Assembly (NCBI RefSeq): GCF_000240165.1
Contig: NC_017586.1
Span: 3,100,001-3,164,000, forward strand
DNA length: 64,000 nucleotides
From: Streptantibioticus cattleyicolor NRRL 8057 = DSM 46488
GTDB taxonomy: Bacteria; Actinomycetota; Actinomycetes; Streptomycetales; Streptomycetaceae
Direction: 5' to 3'
Position numbers and translations under genes: made by a program. Under the pieces are notes generated by a model that saw only the letters and a list, made by a program, of their open reading frames with translations, had not been told where the DNA came from and made no database searches. Shown here piece after piece: positions 35,322-44,100 of this stretch; the stretch's first letter is position 1; every line of letters begins with the position of its first letter.

Positions 35322-35396
35322 TCACCGCCGACGCTTCTTGCGCTTCTTGCGCTTCTTCCGCGGCTCAGGTCGGTAGTCCGGACCTGGTAATGCCAT
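35322..35396 (-). CDS. Very small basic peptide (24 residues)
   Basis: MALPGPDYRPEPRKKRKKRK with four further basic residues, then stop. A GAGGA element lies about 6-7 bases upstream of ATG 35396. Too short to classify; possibly a nucleic-acid-binding peptide of the integrated element, next to its left end where an integrase would be expected. It could also be chance. Confidence 0.4.
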   Translation of the reverse strand: MALPGPDYRPEPRKKRKKRKKRRR

Positions 35397-35485
35397 AACG
35401 TCCTCGGCCCAATTCGCCCCCATCGCTGAGGTCACACACGGTCGTCCGGTTCTAACCGTTCTACGTTTCGCCAAGGCGCCCCCTA

Positions 35486-36354
35486 AGGGCTGTCCCGTAA
35501 CTGCTGGTCACGGGTGAGATGATCTGGCTGTGTCTGGTGTGATCACGGCGTCTGAGCCCTCCTGGATAGCCCCGTTCACTGGGCTGAGCCCGCGCCAGTT
35601 CGGCAAGCTGATCACCGCGCTCCGGCGTGAGGGTGTGGACCCGGTGCGCAAGGGTCGGCCATGGAGCCTGCCGCTGGAGGACCGCGTGCTCCTGATCGCC
35701 GCGTACTGGCGGACGAACCTGACCCTGCGCCAACTGGCCCCGCTGTTCGGGGTGTCCAAGTCGGCGGCCGACCGCATCATCGACCACCTCGGGCCCGCGC
35801 TCGCGCTCCAGCAGCGCAAGCGGTTCCGCAAGGACACCGTGCTCATCGTGGACGGCACCCTCGTTCCCACCCGTGACCACACCATCGCCGAGCAGTCCAA
35901 GAACTACCGGTACTCCACCAACCACCAGGTCGTCATCGACGCCGACACCCGGCTCGTCGTCGCGGTCGGCCGACCAGTCGCAGGCAACCGCAACGACTGC
36001 AAGGCGTGGGAGCTGTCCGGCGCGAAAGACGCCGTCGGCAAGACCACGGTCATCGCAGATGGCGGCTACCGGGGCACCGGCCTGGTCATCCCGCACCGCC
36101 GCGAGAAGGGCCAGACCGAACTCCCGGAATGGAAGGAGGAGCACAACGCCTCCCACCGCAAAGTCCGCGCCCGTGTAGAGCACGTCTTCGCCCGGATGAA
36201 GGGCTGGAAGATCCTTCGCGACTGCCGGCTGAAGGGCGACGGCGTCCAGCACGCCATGCTCGGCATCGCCCGCCTGCACAACCTCGTCCTTGCCGGGTGA
36301 CGCAGAAACCAGCAGGCCACCAGACCCGTCAGAGATCATTTACGGGACAGCCCT
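35486..36354 (+). mobile_element. IS5-family insertion sequence, intact
   Basis: 869 bp. Ends are perfect inverted repeats AGGGCTGTCCCGTAA (35486-35500) and TTACGGGACAGCCCT (36340-36354), flanked by TA on both sides as target duplication. One full transposase gene lies inside. Confidence 0.9.
35530..36300 (+). CDS. IS5-family DDE transposase
   Basis: 256 residues, full length in one frame (GTG start). An N-terminal helix-turn-helix (LTLRQLAPLFGVSKSAADRI) precedes the DDE_Tnp_4 core: first Asp in VLIVDGTLVPTRDH, second Asp in TVIADGGYRGTG, Glu in RARVEHVFARMKGW. Catalyses cut-and-paste movement of the surrounding IS. Other copies may exist in the genome. Confidence 0.93.
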   Translation: MSGVITASEPSWIAPFTGLSPRQFGKLITALRREGVDPVRKGRPWSLPLEDRVLLIAAYWRTNLTLRQLAPLFGVSKSAADRIIDHLGPALALQQRKRFRKDTVLIVDGTLVPTRDHTIAEQSKNYRYSTNHQVVIDADTRLVVAVGRPVAGNRNDCKAWELSGAKDAVGKTTVIADGGYRGTGLVIPHRREKGQTELPEWKEEHNASHRKVRARVEHVFARMKGWKILRDCRLKGDGVQHAMLGIARLHNLVLAG

Positions 36355-36849
36355 TAGGTTGGATGAACACCTAAGCGTGGCATACCTCACATCCCGGCGT
36401 GGCCTGCTTGTCTCAGATAGTCCGGTCGAGCACGCCGCTCTGTTCCGGCAGGAACCACAGCGGTCCCCGCTGCCATCCCGTCTGCCGTCGTCCCACACGC
36501 AGTGGAGCGGGCTTGGCCCCGGGTGTCCAGGTGGAGCGCGCCACTGTACGAACGACCTGGACACCCGGGGCCAAGGCTGCTCGGCTTTGCCTGGGACGAC
36601 GGCAGGCGGGATGGCAGCCCCTCCTCAGCCACAAACGACCGGCAGTTGCCCGCCAGGCCGCCATCCCGGAGCCGGAGCGCCCCCGCCGGAGGCATGTTCT
36701 GACCTCTACTGGGTCATAGCCTGCTGCCACTGTGCGGCGCCGACCGGGACGCGCGCCGGAGCGGGGCGGAGACAGGAGCGGCGGCGCGCGGCACGGGCGA
36801 GCGCCGCGCGCCGCGCTTGCGCGGCGCCTTGAACCCGTAGAGAAGGTTG
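36355..36849. other. Gene-free part of the integrated element with large palindrome
   Basis: 495 bp right of the IS. It contains the 150-bp imperfect palindrome (36469-36618) and a very GC-rich hairpin region near 36795-36830. No convincing gene. Confidence 0.6.
36469..36618. repeat. 150-bp imperfect palindrome
   Basis: Outer arms of 27 nt pair at 26 positions (GCTGCCATCCCG.CTGCCGTC and onward). Inner arms of 21 nt are perfect (CTTGGCCCCGGGTGTCCAGG plus one). They are separated by an unmatched 16-nt internal loop and a central loop of about 22 nt. It could extrude as a long cruciform or fold in single strands. Confidence 0.8.
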
Positions 36850-37248
36850 TTACTCACTGCTCGGGCGGCGCACGGTGAACTGGTCGGCGCACGGCGGCAG
36901 CTTGGCCGCCTCTCGGTGGGCCAACGCCAAGAACAGCACCGGCCTGGCCGTCCACTGGATGTGCGTGTCCTCGTGGTGGACTTCGAAGGTGCACGGGTTC
37001 GTGCGGACCAGCTCCTGCAATTCGGTCAGGTAGCCACCGGCCAGCCAGTGCCAGACGCGGTCGAACTCGTCCGGGGTGAGGGCGGAGGCGATCGTGCGGA
37101 CCGCGACGCGGATCCAACGGACGGCCTGAGTCGCGGTCGCGGCGTCGAAGGAGGCCAGCAGGACCGGGAGGTCTCCGGTTGAGGGGCTCTGGGTCCAGCA
37201 TTCGCACCAGTAGCCCGGGGTGGCCGGGGACTTCTTCGGGGTCAGCAT
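36850..37248 (-). CDS. Unknown protein of the integrated element
   Basis: 132 residues. Starts MLTPKKSPATPGYWCECWTQ and contains ATATQAVRWIRVAVRTIASA and WHWLAGGYLTELQELVRTNP, a soluble alpha/beta look with several Trp. No family recognised. Its start overlaps the end of the ATP-binding gene by 7 bp, so the two are translated together; probably partner of that ATPase. Confidence 0.65.
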   Translation of the reverse strand: MLTPKKSPATPGYWCECWTQSPSTGDLPVLLASFDAATATQAVRWIRVAVRTIASALTPDEFDRVWHWLAGGYLTELQELVRTNPCTFEVHHEDTHIQWTARPVLFLALAHREAAKLPPCADQFTVRRPSSE

Positions 37249-37664
37249 GACGGGTCGCCGGAGGGGATCGTCATCGTGGCGGTGACGGTGCGGCCCCGGT
37301 GGTCGCCGTGGATCTCGACCAGGGTGGCCAGGGCGGAGACCATCGTCAGGCCCCGGCCGTCCTCGGCGCCGGGCCCGGGTTGCCGGATCGTGGGGGTCTC
37401 CTTCACGCCTCCGGCGTCCAGCACCGAGATCGCGAGCACCCGCCCCGACAGGGCCAAGGCCACGTGGAAGGCTCCGTTCGCTCCCCCGCTGGCCGTGTGC
37501 CGCAACGCGTTGGCGCCCAGCTCACTCACGATGAGCGCGGCGTCGTCGACGCAGGGCGTGTCGCGCAGGATGTCGCGGGTCCAGCGGCGGGCGCGGGCCA
37601 CTTCTTCCGGTGAACTTGGGCAAGTGAGTCCCCACACCTTCACCCTGCTCGTATACTCGTGCAT
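37242..37664 (-). CDS. GHKL ATP-binding protein, RsbW/SpoIIAB-like
   Basis: About 140 residues. N-box ELGANALRHT, G1-like DAGG, G2 GRGLTMVSALATLVE: a stand-alone Bergerat ATPase of the anti-sigma type common in Streptomyces and in its integrated elements. ATG 37664 (MHEYTSRVKVWGLTC) was chosen over ATG 37694, which lacks a ribosome-binding site; a GTG at the Val of KVWGL is a third option. The start lies inside a candidate KorSA-type operator (37648-37669). Confidence 0.8.
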   Translation of the reverse strand: MHEYTSRVKVWGLTCPSSPEEVARARRWTRDILRDTPCVDDAALIVSELGANALRHTASGGANGAFHVALALSGRVLAISVLDAGGVKETPTIRQPGPGAEDGRGLTMVSALATLVEIHGDHRGRTVTATMTIPSGDPSC

Positions 37665-37669
37665 ACAAG
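37648..37669. promoter_or_regulatory. KorSA-type operator candidate 1
   Basis: CTCGTATACTCGTGCATACAAG includes GTATAC...GCATAC, a near-dyad, and the shared core CTCGT(A/C)TA also found at 38200-38207 and, inverted, at 39085-39092. Confidence 0.45.
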
Positions 37670-37710
37670 TTTCTTTGCGCTGGTAGGCCGCCATGGGTAG
37701 GGGTTACGGG

Positions 37711-38142
37711 CTAGACGAGTTTGACGCCGTCGTGGGCGCGGATGGCCGGCGGGGTGGCGGCGTCGAGGGCGTCCAGGACGCGGATCGCGTACGCCTCGTC
37801 GGCGAGGTCGGTGACTTCTTCGCGGGTGGCCCAGCGCAGGGCGCGGGTCTCGGCGCCGGTGGTCGGGGTGCCGTCGATCGCCTCGCAGCGGAAGACGAGG
37901 GCGATGATCAGGCCGGTCATGTTCTTGTAGACGCCGGTCAACACCGCCGGGGTGGCGATCTTGATGCCGGTCTCCTCCAGGACTTCACGCTGGAGGGCGT
38001 CCGGGATCGTCTCGCCGGGTTCGAGGACGCCGCCGGGCGGTTCCCACCGGCCGTTGTCCCGGCGCTGGATCAGCAGGGCCCGGCCCCGGTCGTCGACGAT
38101 GACCCCGGCGACGCTGACGGAGTGCGGGCGCTCAGTGCTCAC
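37711..38142 (-). CDS. Nudix hydrolase of the integrated element
   Basis: 143 residues. A full Nudix box is present: GGVLEPGETIPDALQ followed by REVLEETGI (GX5EX7REUXEEXGU). It hydrolyses nucleoside-diphosphate-linked compounds; the substrate is unknown. In pSAM2-type elements a Nudix protein (Pif) belongs to the regulatory block beside korSA and limits transfer between carriers. GTG 38142 with GAGGGGA upstream. Divergent from the GntR gene; 16-46 bp before the ATP-binding gene on the same strand. Confidence 0.88.
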   Translation of the reverse strand: MSTERPHSVSVAGVIVDDRGRALLIQRRDNGRWEPPGGVLEPGETIPDALQREVLEETGIKIATPAVLTGVYKNMTGLIIALVFRCEAIDGTPTTGAETRALRWATREEVTDLADEAYAIRVLDALDAATPPAIRAHDGVKLV

Positions 38143-38199
38143 GTTCGTACGTCCCCTCGGCTGGCTAGGCTCTCCCACGGTAGCAAGCCAGGCCGACCG

Positions 38200-38207
38200 C
38201 TCGTCTA
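38200..38207 (+). promoter_or_regulatory. KorSA-type operator candidate 2
   Basis: CTCGTCTA in the Nudix/GntR divergent promoter space, just upstream of the AAAGGAG (38215-38221) of the GntR gene. Confidence 0.35.
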
Positions 38208-38229
38208 GACACCTAAAGGAGTGCAGGAG

Positions 38230-39018
38230 ATGGCAGCAGCGTCCGCCAGCGTTCTCGGCGCACTGGATCCGACCAGTGACCGCGCGGTGTTCCGGCAGAT
38301 CGCCGACCAGTTGCGCGAGGCGATCGACAAGGGCCGCTTCAAGGAGGGCGACAAGCTGCCCTCGGAATCGGAGCTGGTCGAGCACTACGGGGTCTCCCGG
38401 ATGACCGTGCGCAACTCCTTCTCCGTCCTCCAGGGTGAGGGCCTGGTGGTCTCCGAGCACGGCAAGGGCGTCTTCGTCCGGCCACGGCCCCCGGTGCGGC
38501 GCCTGGCCTCGGACCGGTTCGCCCGGCGCCACCGCGAACAGGGCAAGTCCGCGTTCACGGTCGAGGCCGAAGCCGCGGGCTCGCGTCCCGAGGTGGACGG
38601 CCTGGAGGTCAAGGAGGAACGCCCCACCCAGGACATCGCCGCACGCCTCGGCGGGCCCCGCCGCGTGCTGGCCCGGCGGCGCCGCTACCTGCTCGACGGG
38701 CGCCCCGTCGAGTACGCCGTCTCCTACCTCCCGCTCGACCTCGCCCGCGACACCCCCATCGCGCAGCCCAACCCGGGCCCCGGCGGTATCTACGCCCGCC
38801 TCGAAGAACTCGGCCACCGCCTGGACCACTTCGATGAAGAGATCCGCGCCCGCATGCCCTCCCCGCACGAGGTCCGCACGCTCCGCCTGGCCGCCGGCGT
38901 CCCTGTCATCCACCTGATCCGCACCGCGTACGACACCGAAGGACGCGCCGTCGAGGTCTGCGACACCGTCATGGCCGCCGACGCCTACGTCCTCGCCTAC
39001 CAGCTCCCCGCCACCTGA
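38230..39018 (+). CDS. GntR/HutC-family repressor, KorSA-like
   Basis: 262 residues. The winged helix is typical: IADQLREAIDKGRFKEGDKL, PSESELVEHYGVSRMTVRNS, LQGEGLVVSEHGKGVFV. A UTRA ligand-binding domain follows (RRYLLDGRPVEYAVSYLPL, HLIRTAYDTEGRAVEV). In actinomycete integrative elements KorSA holds the transfer and activator genes silent. AAAGGAG (38215-38221) supports ATG 38230. Sequences of the form CTCGT(A/C)TA beside this and two other promoters are candidate operators. Confidence 0.9.
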   Translation: MAAASASVLGALDPTSDRAVFRQIADQLREAIDKGRFKEGDKLPSESELVEHYGVSRMTVRNSFSVLQGEGLVVSEHGKGVFVRPRPPVRRLASDRFARRHREQGKSAFTVEAEAAGSRPEVDGLEVKEERPTQDIAARLGGPRRVLARRRRYLLDGRPVEYAVSYLPLDLARDTPIAQPNPGPGGIYARLEELGHRLDHFDEEIRARMPSPHEVRTLRLAAGVPVIHLIRTAYDTEGRAVEVCDTVMAADAYVLAYQLPAT

Positions 39019-39378
39019 CCAGGCCGGATGGCATGACCATGGCCGGTTCCTCCGAACTCGTACACGCCGACACGCCAACTCGCATAGACGAGTACCTATC
39101 TCCTGCGGCATTCCGGGTTCCCATCCGGGACGCCGACTGTCACTTACATGGACGACTACTCATCGCTTGGCCGCGCCGGTGTCGCTGCCCGGTCTGGTCG
39201 CCCGCTCGTGGGAGTCCACGTGCGACGGGCAGCAGCGGCACGGCATCGCCTTCCGCGCCGCCGACGTCGCCCCGGCCGTGTACCCGGCCACCGCCGAGGC
39301 GGCTTGAGGTGTCCGAACTGGCAACGCTCCTGGAGGTGGACGAACCCCTCGCCGCGATCAGCGGCAGAGCCGGGCTGT
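39019..39378. other. Degenerate right part of the integrated element
   Basis: After the GntR gene come an operator-like ACTCGCATAGACGAGT (39079-39094) and then broken coding potential: a short frame from ATG 39149 (MDDYSSLGR) that soon turns into low-complexity sequence, and another frame ending at 39307 with SWESTCDGQQRHGIAFRAAD. This looks like the stump of a deleted gene, perhaps the transfer gene normally placed here; I cannot identify it. Confidence 0.4.
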
Positions 39379-39476
39379 CGCACCACACGAAGAAGCCCCC
39401 TCCCGGTCTACCCGGAGGGGGCTTCTTCCTGCTGTGCACTCGGCAGGATTCGAACCTGCAACCTTCTGATCCGTAG
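39379..39476. repeat. attR-side 98-bp direct repeat within tRNA-Arg(ACG)
   Basis: Partner of 35086-35183, 97 of 98 bases identical, offset 4293 bp. It includes the terminator AAGAAGCCCCCTCC / GGAGGGGGCTTCTT (39390-39427) and the 3' part of the intact tRNA-Arg up to the anticodon loop. Confidence 0.9.
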
Positions 39477-39507
39477 TCAGATGCTCTATCCGTTGAGCTA
39501 CGAGTGC
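39435..39507 (-). tRNA. tRNA-Arg(ACG)
   Basis: Acceptor GCACTCG/CGAGTGC, anticodon stem-loop CTGACTACGGATCAG with anticodon ACG (A34 is the TadA substrate). CCA is not encoded. Its 3' half belongs to the att repeat, so it was restored by the integrated element. Confidence 0.95.
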
Positions 39508-39838
39508 TTGGCTTCCCGGTTTTTTTGGCCGGTCGGCGTTGCGGGAACAACATTACATGACCTGGGCCGGGACGCGAAATCCATATCGCAAAGCATGGCG
39601 TAAGCGGGCAAAGGGGCACGCCTGTCGGACTTGGGGGAGGGGGCGCGGCGGGGGCGGCGGCTTCGGGAGGTGTTTCGCGGGAGCAAGATCGTCGGTCCCA
39701 GCCGGCCCGCAACCGACCCGCTGCCGATCCGTCCGCGGCGGGCCGCGTCCGGCGGACGCGGCCCGCCGCCCCGCCTCGCCTCGCGACGCCTCGCCGCCCC
39801 GGTCTCCCCGGCCCCCTCGGCGGTCACGCCAACGACAA
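39508..39838. other. Gene-free stretch with tRNA-Arg promoter
   Basis: No gene seen. The first 90 bp are AT-richer, include a T7 tract (39523-39529 region) and probably hold the minus-strand tRNA-Arg promoter; the rest is GC-rich. Confidence 0.4.
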
Positions 39839-39872
39839 AGCAGCCCCGTCCGTGAACACGGACGGGGCTGCT
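39839..39872 (-). terminator. Terminator after tRNA-Ser(GCT)
   Basis: AGCAGCCCCGTCCGTG pairs with CACGGACGGGGCTGCT (16-bp stem, tiny loop), directly after the minus-strand tRNA. Confidence 0.85.
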
Positions 39873-39878
39873 CGGAAG

Positions 39879-39968
39879 CGGAGGCTCCGGGATTTGAACC
39901 CGGGATGGGCGGTTAACCCAAACCGCATTAGCAGTGCGGCGCCATAGACCAGACTAGGCGAAGCCTCC
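39879..39968 (-). tRNA. tRNA-Ser(GCT)
   Basis: Acceptor GGAGGCT/AGCCTCC, anticodon stem-loop CGCACTGCTAATGCG with anticodon GCT, long variable arm, T-loop GTTCAAATC. CCA is not encoded. Confidence 0.95.
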
Positions 39969-40186
39969 AGCACGTCCCGCGCGGGCGGGGCGTGTGCAGA
40001 TGATGGCACAACCGCGAGTGCTGTTACCAATCGCAGACTACGGTACAAGCCCGGTGGCCTGGAGAGCAAAGGCTTAGCGGGGTATCGACCGACATGCCCA
40101 CGATCAGATGAATTCGGCGGGACACGGACGGTGTCGGAGATAAGGGAGGCCCCGTCCCTCTTCGTCACGCACCCAGGAGGTGCACC

Positions 40187-40888
40187 GTGGCCCGCATCCC
40201 GATGCCGGCGGTCAACAGCCGCCGGTCGACGTTCCGCTCCGCCGCGTCCCTGGTCATCGCCGTGCTCGGGCTCTGCCTGGGGCTCGGCGCCCCGGCCCGC
40301 GCCGCCGCCCACACCTGGCCCGACCGGCTCTTCGTCACCTACGACAACGGCCACGGCGGGATCATGCGCCGGGTGCTGCTGTGCCATCCCTCGGGTGGTT
40401 CGTACCCCGATCCCGGGGCGGCCTGCGCCCGGCTGGACGAGTTGCACGGTCCCGTCGGGCCCGTGCCGCACGGCACCGTCTGCTCGATGCTCTACGGCGG
40501 CCCGCAGCGGGCCTGGGTGGACGGGCGCTGGCGCGGCGTGGATGTCCACGAGAACTTCAGCCGCAGGAACGGCTGCGAGATCGACCGGTGGCGGCTGATG
40601 GAGCCGGTCCTGCCGCACCAGAACGCCGCCGGACGGCACGCGGCCCCCGCGCCCGACACCGCCGGCCAGGCGGAAGCCGACCCGGCGGAACCCGCCCCCG
40701 GCTCCCGTCGGGCGGTACGCCGTCCGGACCCGCTGCCCATGCCCGGCGTCATGGAGCCGTCCGGCGTCCCGGGGCAGGCCGCGGCCGTCCCGTCCGCCGT
40801 TCCGGAACACACCGCCACCGTCCACCGGCCCGACGACGACCGCGATCACGACCAGGTGCACGACTCCGACTGGCCCTTCGGCGACTGA
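40187..40888 (+). CDS. Secreted SSI-like (subtilisin inhibitor) protein with C-terminal extension
   Basis: 233 residues. A signal peptide ([19 protein letters not shown], cleavage near residue 40) precedes an SSI-type domain: [19 protein letters not shown], four Cys (66, 80, 99, 130) in the family's two-disulfide pattern, and [13 protein letters not shown]. By alignment with SSI (CPMVY) the bait is CSMLY with P1 Met101 and P1' Leu, suited to subtilisin-like proteases (inference). About 95 Pro/Ala/His/Asp-rich residues follow the domain, which ordinary SSI proteins lack. GTG 40187 has AGGAGGTG upstream. Confidence 0.85.
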   Translation: MARIPMPAVNSRRSTFRSAASLVIAVLGLCLGLGAPARAAAHTWPDRLFVTYDNGHGGIMRRVLLCHPSGGSYPDPGAACARLDELHGPVGPVPHGTVCSMLYGGPQRAWVDGRWRGVDVHENFSRRNGCEIDRWRLMEPVLPHQNAAGRHAAPAPDTAGQAEADPAEPAPGSRRAVRRPDPLPMPGVMEPSGVPGQAAAVPSAVPEHTATVHRPDDDRDHDQVHDSDWPFGD

Positions 40889-41173
40889 CCGGCCGACCTG
40901 CCCAGCCGTCCCCGGAAGCAGTCGTTCCGCCCGTCAACCCCGGCCGTCACCCGCGATCACGAAACCTTCCCGGCATCCCCTCGCCCTCTCCCTCATCCGC
41001 CATCGGGGCGCCCTGGGCGCCCCGTACACTCCTGTAGTGACATGCCACGGGGGGAACGGCAAGATGGGCCGCCGGCGATAGCCGGGTGGGATCGCCGGGC
41101 GAGCTGAAGCGGCGACCGGCCGCCGGAGCACGGAGCGGGATCAGCAAGTGCGGTACCAGGGAGGACGCGTCTC

Positions 41174-44100
41174 GTGAGCAGCAGGCCATCCCGAGGCGCT
41201 GCTCGCCTCGCGGCAATACTCGACGCCCTCCCCGACGCGCTGCTGCTGGTCAACGCCAACGGCACGGTGGTCAACGCCAACGCCATAGCGCTGGAGACGT
41301 TCGAGGCGCCCGGTACGGCGCTGGTCGGACGGGGGCTGCTCGACCTGCTCCCGTCCTTCGACTCACGCCGCATCCCCGGTTCGATGCGCCGCCCCGACAC
41401 GGGTGACGACGGGCGGACGAAGCCGACCCGGATGGTGGCGCGGCGCACCGACGGCACCGAGTTCCCGGTCGAGGTGACCAGCGCCAACCTGGAGGACGGC
41501 CGTACCCCGTACGCCGATCCGTACCACCCGTACACCGGGGACGAGCTGCTGATGCTCGTGGTGCGCGACCTGACCGGCACCATGGACACCGAGGCCGAAC
41601 TCGCCCGTCAGCAGCGGCAGACCGAGATGATCCTGCGGGCCGCCAGCGAGGGCGTGGTCGGCGTGGACACCGAGGGCAAGGTCGTCCTGGTCAACCCGTC
41701 GGCCGCGCAGATACTCGGGTTCCGCGCCAGCGACCTCGGCGGGCAGGAGCTCCATCCGCTGATCCACCACTCGCGCGCCGACGGCACGCCGTTGCCGTAC
41801 GAGGAGACGCCGCTGGCCGACACGCTGCGTTCGGGGCGCAAGCACCGGGTGCGCGGACAGGTGCTGTGGACCAAGGACAAGCGCGCGGTGCCGGTGGATC
41901 TGACCACGGCCCCGGTGCGGGAGGCCGATCAACTGGTGGGCGCGGTGATGACGTTCACCGATCGCACGCCCTTCGACGCGCTGGTCGCGCGCCATACGCA
42001 ACTACGCGCCGTGCTGGACGCCTCGTTGCGCGGTCCGCTGGAGGAACTGCGGGCCGAGCTCGGCGCGCTCGCCGACGATCCGGCCGGTCAGCTGTGGCCG
42101 GAGGCCAACCAGACGCTGCACCATCTGGCCGCCGGGTACGCCCGGATGACCACGTTGATCGACAACGTGCTGGCGTTCCAGCAGCTCGACTCGGGCAAGG
42201 AGAAGCTGGACCGGCGGCCGACCGGGCTGGACAAGGTGGTCGCGGCGGGCGTCGAGGGCGCGGTGGAGCTGATCGGGCCGGGGAGGGCGCAGTTCGCCGT
42301 GCACGCGCCCCCGGTGGAAGCCGTGGTCGACGCCGTGCGCCTCGCCCAGGCGCTCTCCCATCTGATCGCCGACGTGGCCGGGGTGGACGCCACCGGGCGC
42401 ACCGCGGTCGTGGCCGGCGGCGGGGACTCCACCATCGTGGTGGCCGCGGCCCGGCGCGGCGACGTCGTACGGATCGAGGTGCGCGGACCGCACAGCGGCG
42501 GCAGCCCCGTCCATGTGCCCATCACGCGCGGGATCGTGGAGCGCCACGGCGGTGTGCTCCAGACCCACGAGGTCCCCGGTCAGGGCAGCGCCTACGTGCT
42601 CGAGGTGCCGGTCGGGGAGACCGGCGACGATGCGGGCGGCGGTCCGGGCGGCGCCACGGCGGACGGCGAGGGGGCGCGCAACCGCGAGTCGGAGACCACA
42701 GTGATGCCGATGCCCGCCGAGCCGGCGCGTGGGACGCGCGGTCCGGCAGGCGCGTCGGCCGGTGCGCCGGGCGCGGGCGCCGGAGGCGCTGCCGGTGCCG
42801 GTACGCCGACGGGGCCCGGCGGGGCGTCCGGTACGGGCGCCGACGGCGCGCGGGCCGGTGGCGTCCGGCCGTCGCGTCCGCGCCGGCGACCGGTCGGCGA
42901 GGGTTCCGAGACGGCTGACGGTGACGGTGGTGCGGCCGGTGGCGGGGCGGCGCCGGGTACGCCGGCCGGGTCCGCGATCGCGTTGCCGGCCGGGCCTTCC
43001 GGGGCGGCGGCCGCGGGCGGTCCGGGGAACGGCGGTGTCGCCGGGGCGTCCGGCGTGCCGGGGGCGGAGCAGCCGACCGGGCGCCGGCGCGCGCTACGGC
43101 GTGCGGACGAGGACGTGCCCGAGGAGGCGCCGCAGAGCGCCGTCCGGCCGCCGAGTGGCCGCCGGGCGCGCCGGGCGCTCGCCGATGGACAGCAGGGGGC
43201 GCGCGCGACGGCTCCCGCCACGCCGGGCGGCCACCCGGCGCCGGGCGACCAGCCGGAGTTGACCGCGCGTCCGTCCGCCCACGCCTTGCCGCCGGGCGGC
43301 GCGACCGCCGGTGAGCCGCCGGCCGACGCCGCCTGGCCGGGCCATGGTCCGGTGCCCGGGCCCGCCACGGGGATGGCACCGGTCCCGCCGCAGGGCCAGG
43401 GGCGGGGCGGACGAGGCGCCGGGGGCCCCGGGCCGGTGTCGGCGCAGGGCGGGCCGGGGCTTCCCGCCACGGTGCCCGCGCAGCCCACGCCGTCCGGTCG
43501 GCGTGCGAAGAAGCCCGCCGGGCAGCCGGAGGGCAACGGTCCGGTCGCGCTGCCGCCCGGCGCCGGTTACCCGGCCGGTGGCGGTGCAGCGGTGACCGGT
43601 CCCGGCCAGGCCCGCCACGGCGTACCGGGCGCGCGCCGTGCTCCGGGCGAACCGGCGGCGGGGCACGACACCCCGGGCCACGACGTACCGGCGGGCACGC
43701 CGGCGCACGGCATTCCGGCGCAGCACGGCACCCCGGCCCAGGGCACGCCCGCGCACACCACCCCGGCGCACGGCACCTCCGCGCGCCCTAACTCCGGCAC
43801 GCCCGACCCCGGCGCACCCGCGACCGGCGCACCCACCACCAACGCCCCCGCGACCGGCAGCGACGGCCACGGCATCAGCGTGCGCACGCTCGGCCAGGGC
43901 GTGGCCTTCACCCATCCGCTGCCGGGGCAGAGCGAGCCGCCGAGGGCCGGCCAGGCGGTGCCGTTGCCCGCGCAGCAGCCCGCGGCCGGTTCCGGACGGC
44001 GCCGGAGGCATTCGGCGTCCACCGATCCGCAACCCGCGCCGGAGCATGCTCCCGGCGCACGCCCCCACCCGACCGAGGGCTCCGTGGACCAGGTCGGCGC

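Larger units (their letters stand above)
35184..39476. mobile_element. Remnant of a pSAM2-type integrative element in tRNA-Arg(ACG)
   Basis: About 4.3 kb between 98-bp direct repeats that overlap the 3' half of tRNA-Arg, the standard attachment site of actinomycete integrative and conjugative elements. It holds a KorSA-like GntR gene, a Nudix gene and an ATP-binding gene, all typical cargo of such elements, plus an IS. No integrase, excisionase, replication initiator or FtsK-like transfer gene is present, so it is a deletion derivative that cannot move alone. Confidence 0.8.

Noticed and set aside
35184-39476. Complete, mobile AICE
   Set aside because: No integrase, excisionase, replication or FtsK-like transfer gene between the repeats; the short broken frames right of the GntR gene cannot supply them.
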